Source: Glandiceps talaboti (lineage: Eukaryota; Hemichordata; Enteropneusta; Spengelidae). From it: a stretch of DNA of 64,000 nucleotides. Position numbers and translations under genes: made by a program. Each line of letters starts with the position of its first letter. Position 1 is the stretch's first letter. The notes under the pieces were generated by a model. The model had not been told where the DNA came from, made no database searches, and was given only the letters and a program-made list of their open reading frames with translations. The stretch lies in contig NC_135550.1 in assembly GCF_964340395.1 (NCBI RefSeq), positions 13,071,408-13,135,407 of the forward strand, read 5' to 3'. Shown one piece after another: positions 1 through 10,503 of the stretch.

Positions 1-307
1 ATAACTGGTTTCGCGTATTTAGAAATGTGCCCCAAAACATGAACACCGAACACGGAACACGGAATCGTACCGTGTCAGTGTTACTAACTAAGTTAGCAGT
101 TTCATTGTAGGCTGTAAGTTGTACCGGTAAAAAAACGATCATCACATCATGTAGGAAGTACAAAAACATAGAGCACGTTGTTTTCTTGCTGAATAAACTC
201 ACTGAAATAACAACACGGTCAAATCGCGTCTTCGATTTTGACAGCCACCATTGTTATGATTGTACGGAAGCGTATTAGTGCCAAGTTGTAAGGAAAAAAA
301 TAAAATT

Positions 308-745
308 TAAAATCTCGTAATTACGAGATTTCAATTCTCGTAATTACGACTTTTTCTCGTAATTACGACTTTTTTCTCGTAATTACGAGTTTTCAATTCT
401 CGTAATTACGACTTTTCGATTCTCGTAATTACGACTTTTTTCTCGTAAATACGACTTTTTTCTCGTAATTACGAGTTTTCAATTCTCGTAATTACGACTT
501 TTCGATTCTCGTAATTACGACTTTTTTCTCGTAATTACGCCTTTTTTCTCGTAATTACGAGTTTTCAATTCTCGTAATTACGACTTTTCGATTCTCGTAA
601 TTACGCCTTTTTTCTCGTAATTACGACTTTTCAATTCTCGTAATTACGACTTTTCGATTCTCGTAATTACGACTTTTTGAATCTCGTAATTACGAGAATC
701 ATAAAGACATTTCGATTCTCGTAATTACGTCGCAATTCTCCGGTA
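308..745. repeat. Left TIR array of CTCGTAATTACGAC units
   Basis: About 19 copies of a ~21-bp unit, each containing the perfect palindrome CGTAATTACG separated by T-rich spacers (TTTTTCT, TTTCAATT, TTTCGATT). The spacers alternate in a higher-order pattern. The array runs in the opposite orientation to the arrays at 1.8 kb and 2.85 kb, so a single strand of this element could fold back on itself over several hundred bases. Confidence 0.95.
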
Positions 746-1208
746 AGTTGATATCTAACTGGAAAAATCACACTGCCATTTTAAGTTCATGTTATAAGCA
801 ACAGCTGAGTTCTCAACAACACCCGATCATCGGGTAGTAAGTACATTTAAGGTGAACTGAACACTCTAATATAAGTCCAGTGAAATTACATAACACCTAT
901 AGGTTAAAAAAAGAAATGGCAATGAAATAACGTGTTCACATATGTACACACATATACTGGATGCAACAAGAAGTTAGTAGGTTCACTGCAATGTTTAAAC
1001 AGGCAATCTGTCAATGAACTTAGCCAAATAATAAACACAAAACAAGAATTCCAGAACAACAAGAATTCTTCATCAGCAAAGAATTTGTTCAAATAATTGG
1101 AGTCCAATATTAAACATATAGATATTCTGCTGAATTTCGGACACAACTCCAACTTATATCCAATGATGGAGATGTAGGGAAACTGTCCAATACAAGACAG
1201 GATTACGA

Positions 1209-1242
1209 CTGATGAAGGACCTAACGGCCGGTCCGAAACGTC
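1209..1242 (+). ncRNA. Hammerhead-like ribozyme core in a Penelope-like tail (candidate)
   Basis: CTGATGA (1209-1215) is followed by GGACC, an 8-nt loop, the complementary GGTCC, and then GAAAC (1235-1239). This is the order of the hammerhead core, CUGANGA - stem II - GAAA, as described in Penelope-like retroelements. An extra A at 1216 interrupts the junction with stem II, and stem III would be minimal (ACGTC), so self-cleavage is uncertain. An AATAAA follows at about 1256. It lies inside the transposon at 263-3143 and is probably an older insertion carried along. Confidence 0.35.
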
Positions 1243-1814
1243 TTAAAAGAAGGATCAATAAAGTTTCTATCTGGGGACGTCTCGCCAATGCCTTCCTACT
1301 ATAAACACCCTGATATACCAGGGTCAATAACCTCGACAAACCGGTCATTTGGCTAACTGACCCTCAAACCAATATTATTATACCATACCAAATACATATA
1401 TTCAAGTATTTATCAACCGTGGAAAAGGTCTCCACACATTTTCAAAATTGATCGAACGACCTACGGTGCCACGTTATTGAATTTTAAATTTCAAAACCGT
1501 ATAAATCTGATTTACCCTTAATGAAGAAAATTCTAAACTAAAGTTGTGAATTTTACCAAATATCAGATGGTAAATACTATTTTCTTCAATTTCAAATCCA
1601 TTATTGATTCATTTTGCCGATATATAATGAAAGAATATTCTTCGCTGTTTTAATGCACTCGAGTTTTTTTTAAAGAAACGAAAAACGCAATCAAATCATA
1701 CAAACCGGTTACCGTGTCAAACACTCTATAGTACATTTGCTTAGTACATCAAAATTATAAGATTCGTGTCTGAACAATTCAAAAATTGAAAAATAACAAA
1801 CAATAAAAAATCAT

Positions 1815-2350
1815 AATTTCATAATTACGACAATCAAAAAGTCGTCATTACGACAATCAAATAGTCGTAATTACGAGAATCGAAAAGTTGTAATTACGAC
1901 AATCAAATAGTCGTAATTACGAGAATCGAAAAGTCGTAATTACGAGAATCGAAAAGTCGTAATTACGAGAATCGAAAAGTCGTAATTACGAGAATCGAAA
2001 AGTCGTAATTACGAGAATCGAAAAGTCGTAATTACGAGAATCGAAAAGTCGTAATTACGAGAATCAAAAAGTCGTAATTACGAGAATCGAAAAGTCGTAA
2101 TTACGAGAATCAAAAAGTCGTAATTACGAGAATTAAAAAGTCGTAATTACGAGAATCGAAAAGTCGTAATTACGAGAATCGAAAAGTCGTAATTACGAGA
2201 ATCAAAAAGTCGTAATTACGAGAATCGAAAAGTCGTAATTACGAGAATCGAAAAGTCGTAATTACGAGAATTAAAAAGTCGTAATTACGAGAATCAAAAA
2301 GTCGTAATTACGAGAATCGTTTAGAACGATTCTCGTAATTACGACTCGGA
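1815..2350. repeat. Internal array of AGTCGTAATTACGAGAATC units
   Basis: About 22 head-to-tail copies of the same palindromic ~21-bp unit found in the element ends, in the orientation of the right end. It finishes at 2325-2345 with an inverted join, GAGAATCGTT tag AACGATTCTC, after which the unit appears once in the opposite direction. This suggests that an inverted copy or an end-to-end rearrangement was captured inside the element. Confidence 0.9.
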
Positions 2351-2847
2351 GAATTAAACCTGTGATTATTATGAAAATCTAAAACATGTATATATTAGTA
2401 AAGTTCATGTTCGTATAAAACATGTGGCGTCTTACGATGTTTTATCACCATGAATGGCAGCATGTGACCTATTTTTGATCAGCAAGGCGCAAGCTCCAAA
2501 TACGTTTTATGCACTTCGTTGAAAGCGCTTAGAATGTAGTACTATATAAGGGTAAAGTTACTTGATGGAGGGGGGGGGGCGAAGAAAATGGCATAAAAAC
2601 AAGTTACTTTCCGAATTTTAAGGCTGTGACTATTTTGATGTGATTGCTTATATTTTCCATGTTACCTCTAACTCCATTCCTCCGCAGCAAACCAAAAACA
2701 AAACAATACTACATATTTGATAATGAGAGGGCCCCCTTCTAAATATGGACCTTGGGAATCCCAAAACTCAAATGGTTCACTCCTAAATTCCGCGCTCAGT
2801 GTGATAACTGACTTGCTACTAACTGTTGTTGGCTTACCACATGTATC

Positions 2848-3143
2848 ATCAAAAAGTCGTAATTACGAGAATCAAAAAGTCGTAATTACGAGAATCAAAA
2901 AGTCGTAATTACGAGAATTGAAAAGTCGTAATTACGAGAATCGAAAAGTCGTAATTACGAGAATTGAAAACTCGTAATTACGAGAAAAAAAAGTCGTAAT
3001 TACGAGAATTGAAAACTCGTAATTACGAGAAAAAAGTCGTAATTACGAGAAAAAAGTCGTAATTACGAGAATTGAAATCTCGTAATTACGAGATTTTAAA
3101 TTTTATTTTTTTCCTTACAACTTGGCACTAATACGCTTCCGTA
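2848..3143. repeat. Right TIR array and terminus
   Basis: About 11 units of the palindromic repeat, then TTTTAAATTTTATTTTT and the unique terminal stretch CTTGGCACTAATACGCTTCC. It is the inverted counterpart of the start of the element at 263, but its array is roughly half as long as the left one. The arms therefore differ in copy number. Confidence 0.9.
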
Positions 3144-3149
3144 TGATTG

Positions 3150-4560
3150 AGCTTCACTTACTTCCGTTGAACGTGGCCAGTACAGTGTAGAGGCCAGCCT
3201 TACCCTTATTATACACAAATCATCGTACAACTAATTTTATTGGCTATAATATTAGCTACATTTGAAAGGTCTCACTTGATTGGCTCATCCTTCGCTATTC
3301 CCGTTTTCAAGAGACACCCCGCCAGAATAAAGTGCCACGTAGTACAGCAATGGCGCGAGATCGCCTGTTGGGCGACTTTCCCACCGGGTGTGCTTTTCGA
3401 AAACTACACAACACATGCTTTTATGACACGGAATCATAGAAAATCTACCCCGTTTCCAAACTAATCGTAATTTTATCGCGAATAGACAACTGGAGTTGGT
3501 CAAAATAGCAAATTAAAAATCAAATGAATTTTACTATGACCGTGAATTCATCATATAGCCGGTGGTTTGAATTCTGAGCTCCCTACTAATATACCTATCA
3601 CAGAAAGTTACTCGACTCGCGGGATATAGCGGACCAGCGTGTACGTGTATGTCGCGTCGAACCCTTGCTATACGTTACAGCATAGACCCTCCTGGTTACA
3701 GTGGTAACACTCGTTCATGTTCGATTACCTTTCATAAAGAAAACACAACGAAATGGTTGAAGTGATCTTTTTTTAAATTTCTTTTCATCACAAAAACAAA
3801 ATCTGTGTGATCAAAAGTGTTGTAAACTAAACCAGAAAGAATTATCGGACTGGCTAAACTTCCCGCTGAACTGGAGTAAGGTCCAAGCCTCGATAGTACG
3901 TGAGCAAATCGTCTCAAACTAGCGATACAACTTTCAAAATATAACTTGACATGTCTTCATTTGTTACAATTCAAGACGGGTTTTCACTCGAAAGAAACAA
4001 TTCTGTGAATAATGACATTCTGAACGCAGCGATTTCTCGGACGATGTTAACACTGTAACGTACGGCTGGCAACGACTTGCTTCCGGGTTAGTCCCTCGTA
4101 CATCCGGGTACTTGAGATTGTCGCCGTACGGAACTACCACATCGGCAATTTTGACGCTGTAATTTTGCCACCAATATTGATCGTACAAAAACAAAACTCC
4201 ATAAATGAACCACAAAGTACTTTCCCTTTCAAAATGTGGTAATTTTAGAAAGAGTATTATCGTTTTTATTGACGACTGACTCTGTCAAAAATCGTCCCAT
4301 ACACTTCAGTTCACAGGCATTCAAACTTGATCATGAGGGAGGTGCATATACTGGAATGAACCATTCTGTAGGAGGGGTGGATGGAGAATTGGATTTGAAG
4401 TTTACAACCCTTTTTCGAACAAATATTTGTCATTTGGGTGCACAATGCGTAGAATTAAGACTATAGCACATATTACATTGCTTGTTTGACGTCAATAGTG
4501 TCTTTTGAAAAGCTGCACTTTACCTAAAGTCTCGCGGAGTGATTTCCAATATGGCGTCGG
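3150..4560. other. No recognisable gene or repeat
   Basis: I find no convincing exon, transposon end or RNA gene here. The short open frames on both strands have no recognisable motif and overlap one another, as expected for shadows. Confidence 0.5.
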
Positions 4561-4589
4561 TCATTATACTCATTAACATATTCATTTTT

Positions 4590-4985
4590 TTTTCAAATTT
4601 CAAAAAAAAAAATCATAAAAAATAGAAGAGAAGACGTGCTGACTTGAAATTAACAAATCTAAGTAAGGTACCCTCTGTGCATCAACACACCACATATCAA
4701 AGCAATCTGACTTAAAGTTTATGAGGAGTTGATGAAAATGTCATTTTTGGAAAAAAAATCATAAAAAATTGAAAATGGCACAGATAGACTTGGCATGAAC
4801 AAATCTGAATAGCCTCCCCCCAGGGAACATGCACACCAAATATCGAAGAATTCCGACTGTCACTTTCGGAGTAGATAGTGAAGATATAAAAGTTTGACGG
4901 ACACCTATGATTCACTCTACTCTCTATACCTCAATACCCACCTATACCTAAAGCTACGCTTTCAGCTTTCGCTGACAGCGGAGCT
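4590..4985. repeat. Two diverged ~140-bp tandem units ending in a hairpin
   Basis: An AAAAAAAATCATAAAAAATWGAA segment recurs about 150 bp apart, followed each time by similar text (AACAAATCT, CATC/CATGCACACCA, ATATC). About 80 bp after the second unit an imperfect hairpin, AGCTACGCTTTCAGC / GCTGACAGCGGAGCT (4952-4985), is followed by CTAA. Tandem repeats followed by a terminal hairpin are typical of non-autonomous Helitron-like elements. The left boundary is not defined. Confidence 0.45.
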
Positions 4986-5126
4986 AATAAAAGTGATAAA
5001 AACCGTTATTTTAAGTACACCACCTGAAATCAAGTCTTTCAATCGCACTATACATAAAGTAGAAATGCTAAGTAACCCTAAAAATCATGACTTCTTGGGT
5101 GAGTTGTGAGCCATTGTCCTACCGTA

Positions 5127-5217
5127 GGCATTTGTTGGGGGGCATTTGTCCAGGGGGCATTTGTCCGGGCGCGTTTGTTCGGGGGCCATTTGTCCGGGGG
5201 GGGGGCGTTTGTCCTGT
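5127..5217. repeat. G-rich minisatellite, unit GGGGGGCATTTGTCC
   Basis: Five to six imperfect copies of a ~15-17-bp unit (CATTTGTCC or CGTTTGTTC separated by G-runs). Any open frame across it is only a translation of the repeat. Confidence 0.85.
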
Positions 5218-5313
5218 TACCATAGGACACGCATGCTCACTACTCAAGGAGCTGCTATACGGCTGCTTTATGGCTGCTGCGCTAGCTACTACACATTATA
5301 CACTAGAACCGAG

Positions 5314-5426
5314 AAATTAGGAAGCCACAAGTTGTAACCCAAGCGTCTACATTTTTGAGATCCTCAGACAACTGAGGATTGCAAAAGCATGAACCTTTCA
5401 AGTTGCAACTTGTGACTTCCTAATTT
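5314..5426. repeat. Nested inverted repeat (foldback)
   Basis: Outer arms AAATTAGGAAGCCACAAGTTG (5314-5334) and its complement at 5406-5426 differ at one base. At the centre is a perfect hairpin, ATCCTCAG-acaa-CTGAGGAT (5360-5379). It could be a small foldback element. I do not see a clear flanking duplication. Confidence 0.6.
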
Positions 5427-5796
5427 AATGTTTTGGATAAAGTACTAGAATATAGGGCAATACATTGTGTTGTCCTTCCATTTAAGATGCTATAGTAATA
5501 ATAAAGTCCAAGAGTGTGTCTGATGTGACAGGTTTAATTAAGCTATCATTGTCAATTAACTAAAGTGTATCTTAGGACATCCAGGAGTCGTTGCCTGGTT
5601 CCTATTAGTGTAGCCTTTGTTTTGTCTACAGTAATCACCATTGTATTGCTGCTATACCTGTAGCTTACATTTGTCACAGTGTAGATTAAGTTCGACTTCG
5701 TGACAGTGTTTATAATCACTTCAACTGCTGGTGGTATAATCAGCAAACATGCCTACATTTGTCCTGGTGTTTTGAGATCTTTTACATACGTCCTAA
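5427..5796. other. No recognisable gene
   Basis: AT-rich sequence with no supported exon, repeat end or RNA gene. Confidence 0.5.
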
Positions 5797-5880
5797 GGGA
5801 GCCTTCTCAGTAATTACAAGGGAGGGATGGGGAATAGGGGAGGGACACATTTCACTTTGACTCAGTTTTTTATCTAACTT
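5797..5880. mobile_element. Truncated end of a GGGAGCC-type (Harbinger-like) element
   Basis: GGGAGCCTTCTCAGTAATTACAAGGGAGGG followed by GGGGAGGGACACATTTCAC closely resembles the left end of the complete element at 59628. It is preceded by TAA, a typical target of that group. No matching right end was found in the following kilobase, so this is a fragment. Confidence 0.5.
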
Positions 5881-6529
5881 TGCAATATTTTGTGATTTTT
5901 TGGCATGATCCCACCACTACCACCAGTTTCAACTGTTACTGCTACCACATTCAGCCGCTGCCACCATTGCAAACAATCCAAAGGAAAATAATAAACTATA
6001 GAACACAAAAGTAAAGGAGAGTGAGGGTGATTAAACTCTGTTTTACTTTTGTACTTTAATAAATAATACACAGGAGTGAAAAAACAAGGATTAATGTAAC
6101 AATATCTTACATAGTAGAACGGTGTATGTAATTTAAAGACAACACAAAAAATCAGTTACATTACTACAACTAGTATGACTTGCAGTAATGTGAGAATTCC
6201 AAACTTAGTGATTGCCATTCTTGCTCTAGGGCTCCTCTGTGAGCAAATTATATTTCTATATCTCTAAAACTTTGATATAACTAATGATGTTTCCAAATTG
6301 GTGTCTGGGTGCCTATCCATAGACGGGCTTTATAGACACAAAAATTGCCCAAAATGATAAAATAATGAATTAAATTGCAGTTCTCAGGACAAATACCAGG
6401 CTTACCAAAACACATCTGATATAGACAAATGAATATCAATAAAGTTAATTGAAGTACTTGTCCAAAAATCTTTAACTGCAGGACTAGGACGCTCCAAGCT
6501 TTTCCGATACATGATGTGCTGTGTGGTTA

Positions 6530-6720
6530 AGCCTACAATAAAATTGTTTGGTTCCGGTTAACCGATCAACCTAGTTTTTCACTGCCGACCCAAAACCTTT
6601 GAACATTGAAAATTATGAAATCTCGCAAGAAATAGTAGATGCGGAAACTGACATCAACTTAAAACAAGACAGTACAAAACTGTTCTTCCAACATGTAATG
6701 ACTGTACATCTGCTAACACA
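6530..6720 (-). mobile_element. LINE 3' end fragment (family shared with 41465 and 44875)
   Basis: Reading the minus strand, this matches the segment downstream of the LINE reverse transcriptase at 41465-41625 and the copy at 44875-45135. Shared stretches include a GGAAGAACAGTTTT-like run, TTTAAGTTGATG, and GGGTCGGCAGTGAAAAACTAG followed by an AACC-type tail. It is a 5'-truncated insertion without coding sequence. A long (TA)n tract lies immediately upstream in its own reading direction. Confidence 0.6.
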
Positions 6721-6765
6721 GAGACCGTATGGAAAACAACGGAAATGATAACTACCTGAACAAGA

Positions 6766-6885
<120 letters not shown>

Positions 6886-6888
6886 AAA

Positions 6889-7062
6889 TACACAAGTTAT
6901 GGTACGGAGCCGTTACTCAGAGCTTCACGCTTGAATGCGATCTTCGGAGGACTAAACTTTAACGGAAATTCAAGTGCTTGAATTCGCAGAAGAACTGGTA
7001 CCCGGATGTGATGCGCGTTGAGGTTTGACATGGTGGAATGAAAGAATGTATTTGTTTTCATG
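6889..7062 (-). mobile_element. Penelope-like element tail abutting (TA)n
   Basis: The minus strand is homologous over ~170 bp to 39015-39200. Both contain CATCACATCCGGGTACCAGT, then GAAGATCGCATTCAAGCGTGAA, then CTCTGAGTAACGG and CATAACTTGTGTA, and both end in a (TA)n tract. The 39-kb copy keeps the CTGAAGA...GAAAC arrangement; here it has decayed to CCGAAGA...GAAGC. No reverse transcriptase or GIY-YIG sequence is attached, so it is a 5'-truncated copy. Confidence 0.55.
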
Positions 7063-7309
7063 GCGGCACTTTGAAATCAGTTCTGATCGTTTATTAAGGA
7101 GTCCTGATTTACTTGCACTGATGATAAACATCTTCTCTGTAAGACACAGGTTGCACCCTTTTCTTGCATTAGAGTAGGCGGCTGCATGGGCAATGATAGC
7201 CCAGTTGATGGAATACTGGTGACCCGACTCCTTTATTTTCCAGACACACTTTGAAAGTTCAGTACAATTTCCATATTTGTTATTGGCGAAAGAACACTTG
7301 TGGTTATAT

Positions 7310-8090
7310 ATATATATTATTATTATATATTATTATTATTATTTAATTTCTTAAAGGCATACTACACTACGTCTCGGTGATCTTTACACAACAAAAGGAT
7401 TGCATAGAAAAGGTACTGATTAATAAAATACTAACAAATGCCATACAATAAAGTACTAAGGAACGCCAAGGAACTCGGATGTCAATTAGTGAGCGTAGAT
7501 AATCTGGTCATTTGCCGGAGATAATTTTATATGTCAGGAGAATGATCTTGAATTGAATTCGTTTCTCAACAGGCAGCCAATGTAAATTACGTAGAACAGG
7601 TGTTATGTGATCGAATTTCTTTGTACCGGTAATGAGTCGTGCATCGACGTTCTGTACAGATTGTATATTTTGAAGTTCGTAGTTGTTGATTCCGTATAGC
7701 ATAGTATTGCAATAATCGTCTCCGTAGTTGGAGCGGCGATCAAGCAGCGGATTTTGCCTATCCTGTATAATGCACAGTATGCTGATTTGCAGATGAGATG
7801 TTGTTTACTTCACTTGTCATGAAACAATCCGAATCTAACGTGACACCAAGATTTTTGGCTGACACAGTTGGACACATTTCTGAGGATCCGATTTTGAGAC
7901 TGTCAAGAGTAACTTTGTCTTTTTTAATCCGTGAAGAAAAATGCATAATCTCTGTCTTATCATCATTAAGGATCAGCATGCTAGATCTCATCCATTGCCG
8001 TAAATCGTGAATGCATAGTTCAAGGTCTAATGTAAACTCGTTTGGTGTATTGCATACAGCTTAGATCCCGGTATCATCTGTGGATAATAT
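7310..8090 (-). pseudogene. L2/CR1-type LINE reverse transcriptase, C-terminal part
   Basis: The minus strand encodes the end of a non-LTR reverse transcriptase. A degenerate DDTGI segment near 8050 (active-site region) is followed by LNDDKTEIMHFSSR, SAKNLGVTLDSD, MLYGINNYELQNIQSVQN, ITGTKKFDHITPVLRNLHWL and EKRIQFKIILLTYK. The parts lie in different frames with stops between them, so it is dead. After the coding part come GAGACGTAGTGTAGTATGCC and an (AAT)n tail at 7313-7345, the usual L2-type 3' end. It is strongly 5'-truncated and lacks the endonuclease and most of the transcriptase. Confidence 0.88.
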
Positions 8091-8104
8091 GTAGTCTATA
8101 TATA

Positions 8105-8665
8105 TATTATAAATGCTGTCAATAGCCTAAAAAAAAGACTTTAAGAGTAAAACATCCAGACTCCAGAACGTATAGTGGGAGAGCCCCCTGGAGCCCCCCC
8201 CCCCCCCCCATAAAAAGGTGGACATATCTCACTCTGAAGCTCTTCCCCTACCTCTTATTGTCAAGATGCTATTAATCTTTTAAATACAAACAAATATTTC
8301 AACACTATCTAGTTGCTAATTACATGTTGTTGCTGAATTGTAACGTTTGGAACTTATTGCCTGGAAGAGTCTGAATAGCCTACAAATTGACTTTAAGAGT
8401 AAAACCCTTTCAGAGCTTCTAGGGGGAGTCCCCTAGGACCACCATGAGAAGTCGACATATCTCCAGTTCATATTGTCTTCCCCTATCGTTTACTATCAAG
8501 ATGCTATTACACTTTTTGAGACATATTTCAACCCTATGTAGTTACTAATTGGATGTTGGTGCTGTCTCATAAAGCTTGGACGTATGGGGGAGACCCCTAG
8601 ACCCCCCCCCCCCATGAAAACTGTACGTATCCCCTTCTCAAGCTTTCCCTCTACCTTTTCAGTAC
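8105..8665 (+). repeat. ~235-bp tandem repeat, 2.5 copies
   Basis: Successive copies of GTCTGAATAGCCTAAAAATT, ACTTTAAGAGTAAAAC, CTTCTAGGGGGAGTCCCCTAGG, GGTGGACATATCTC, CTGTCAAGATGCTATTA and TTTCAACCCTATGTAGTTAC. The same monomer forms the core of the inverted-repeat elements at 57104-58969 (same orientation) and 10905-12555 (opposite). This is probably a fragment of that family without its ends. Confidence 0.8.
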
Positions 8666-8758
8666 CGTAGCCTGGGGGGGCAAGGGGGGGGCAGCTGCCC
8701 CCACCCCTGAGATTTTGGGAAAAAAGTAAGAAAAAAACTACTTTTTGAATACATAGCG

Positions 8759-8798
8759 ATGCTAGTAAAATCGTCATTTACGTGACGATTCCTAGCAT
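8759..8798. repeat. 40-bp hairpin
   Basis: ATGCTAG...ATCGTCA-tttacg-TGACGAT...CTAGCAT. Two stems of 7 bp each are separated by short asymmetric bulges. There is no convincing flanking duplication beyond GCG on each side. Confidence 0.6.
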
Positions 8799-8799
8799 G

Positions 8800-10503
8800 C
8801 GCGATTTAAATGGATAGTTCACTAATAAAGTGACTGTACACTGACTCCTAGCTAATATGTATCTTATATCGCTATTGTACGCTGGCTTAACATTGAATTA
8901 AAATGTGTCCTGTTAAAAATTGTAACTTTTTGCAGCAAATTAAAAATTCGTTGCGCGGGAAAGTACAAAAGAAGTGCGCACATGCACTGTGCATTTTCTG
9001 CGAGTAACAGTAGTCTTGAAAGTCTCCTTCAGCAAGTCGCAATTATAATGTCAGCAGTGAAACTCAAAAAAAAAAGACGGAACAAGTCGTTAAACGTGAG
9101 CTTGCCTGCTATGCTGCATGCAGTGACTCCGAAGATACGCTCGATGTCATTTACATCTTGTTCTTTATATTAAAACATTTCATGCTGTTAAAACGGCAGA
9201 TCTCTTTTTGGAATATCTGGTGGCCCTGAAAAACTATTAAATTAGGTACGCAGTTTAAGATCCACTATTTGAAGATATTTCTTTCAATAATTGTGTTCGA
9301 CGTTGTCTTTGGTTAAAATGTTGTTTGATATAATTATCTCATTGCACAATGACACTAGCGTTATTCCGCAATTTATTTTGAAGCGACAATTTGCTATGGA
9401 AAGAATATGGCCCTGAATTTGTAAACACAGCTGTGCCTTCGACATCAAAATCCAAACTTCAATTTCCATGATAATGATAATGACAAGGAGAATTCCCTGA
9501 GTTCACCTTGGGTTCCGACATAAACGAGGACACAACAGTTTTGGGACTTGGGTAAATAAAGTGATTATTTTGTTGTGTTACTTATTTGAGAAAGAACCAT
9601 CCATTTTTTTTTACTTTGAATGTGACATCTTCTCGGCAACTACTTTGAAAGATACGACATTAGAAAAAATTAAAAAGCTGTTTATTAAACCTACCCATAT
9701 ATTTTTTTTCTGGTGATGGGCATTTCTTTTTCAAAATTAAGGATATTTCTTTATATTTTCTGAATAGTACATGTAACAATGTACAATTGAGTCTATTCCA
9801 AATTATATAATATTTTATACAGTGGTTTACTTGGCTCTGGTGTTGCATACAAGCATGAATTTGGGTTAAATATCCAATGTGCACTAAAAAAGAATTGAAC
9901 AAAAGTTTACGACCATTAGGCCATCAAAAGTGTGAAAGCCTTGAAATGTTTTGCTCTTTATTCGGGATTTTTTTGAAACAAATTAAACTTTAGTAGAAGT
10001 CATTTACCATGTGCACATCCGCATAATATCTTTCTTGCCACAACAAAATACACTTCCAGATAATATGTAATGCATAGCATAATTGTTTCCGGTATTTTAT
10101 TATGTCTATGGTATGATATTTTATGCCTCTAAATGGCCTCATGCAGTGTCTTCTTTGCATTTTTTTCACCTTTGGAGTTGTCTCCATCCAATGCACCATT
10201 GTACTATATGATTTTATATCTCCACTGTAGTGTAGGTGATAGAAGGGGTGGCTAAAATAATGCTTGAGTCTCAATTGGCGGGGCTTAACATTTTTGGAGA
10301 AGAGAGGGTGAGAGGAACTACACCATTTCTTTATTAACTGTAAATTGTGTACATTTCCTAACTGTACCTATGCAGACAAATTGCATGAGATAGTATCAAG
10401 ATGACTGAATAAGTTCTATCTAAAGTCGACGTGAAATATTTTGCTACCATTATATATGGTTTGTTTTAACCTTGTTAAGCAATGTGAAAATGAAATCGAC
10501 CTA
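8800..10503. other. No recognisable gene
   Basis: AT-rich sequence. The open frames at 8982-9173 (plus) and 9990-10274 (minus) show no motif, signal or splice context, and I treat them as chance. Confidence 0.5.

Larger units (their letters stand above)
263..3143. mobile_element. Long-TIR DNA transposon, non-autonomous, 6-bp TSD
   Basis: The two ends are inverted copies. The left begins TACGGAAGCGTATTAGTGCC and the right ends with its reverse complement. Both continue inward through a poly-A/T stretch into arrays of a palindromic unit. TGATTG stands immediately outside each end (257-262 and 3144-3149), a clean 6-bp target duplication. Length is 2,881 bp. No transposase reading frame is visible inside, so the copy is non-autonomous. 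It carries an unrelated hammerhead-like fragment near 1.2 kb and a third repeat array near 1.8-2.35 kb. The superfamily is unassigned; 6-bp duplications are known for IS3EU, Dada and Polinton elements, but no protein supports any of them. Confidence 0.85.
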
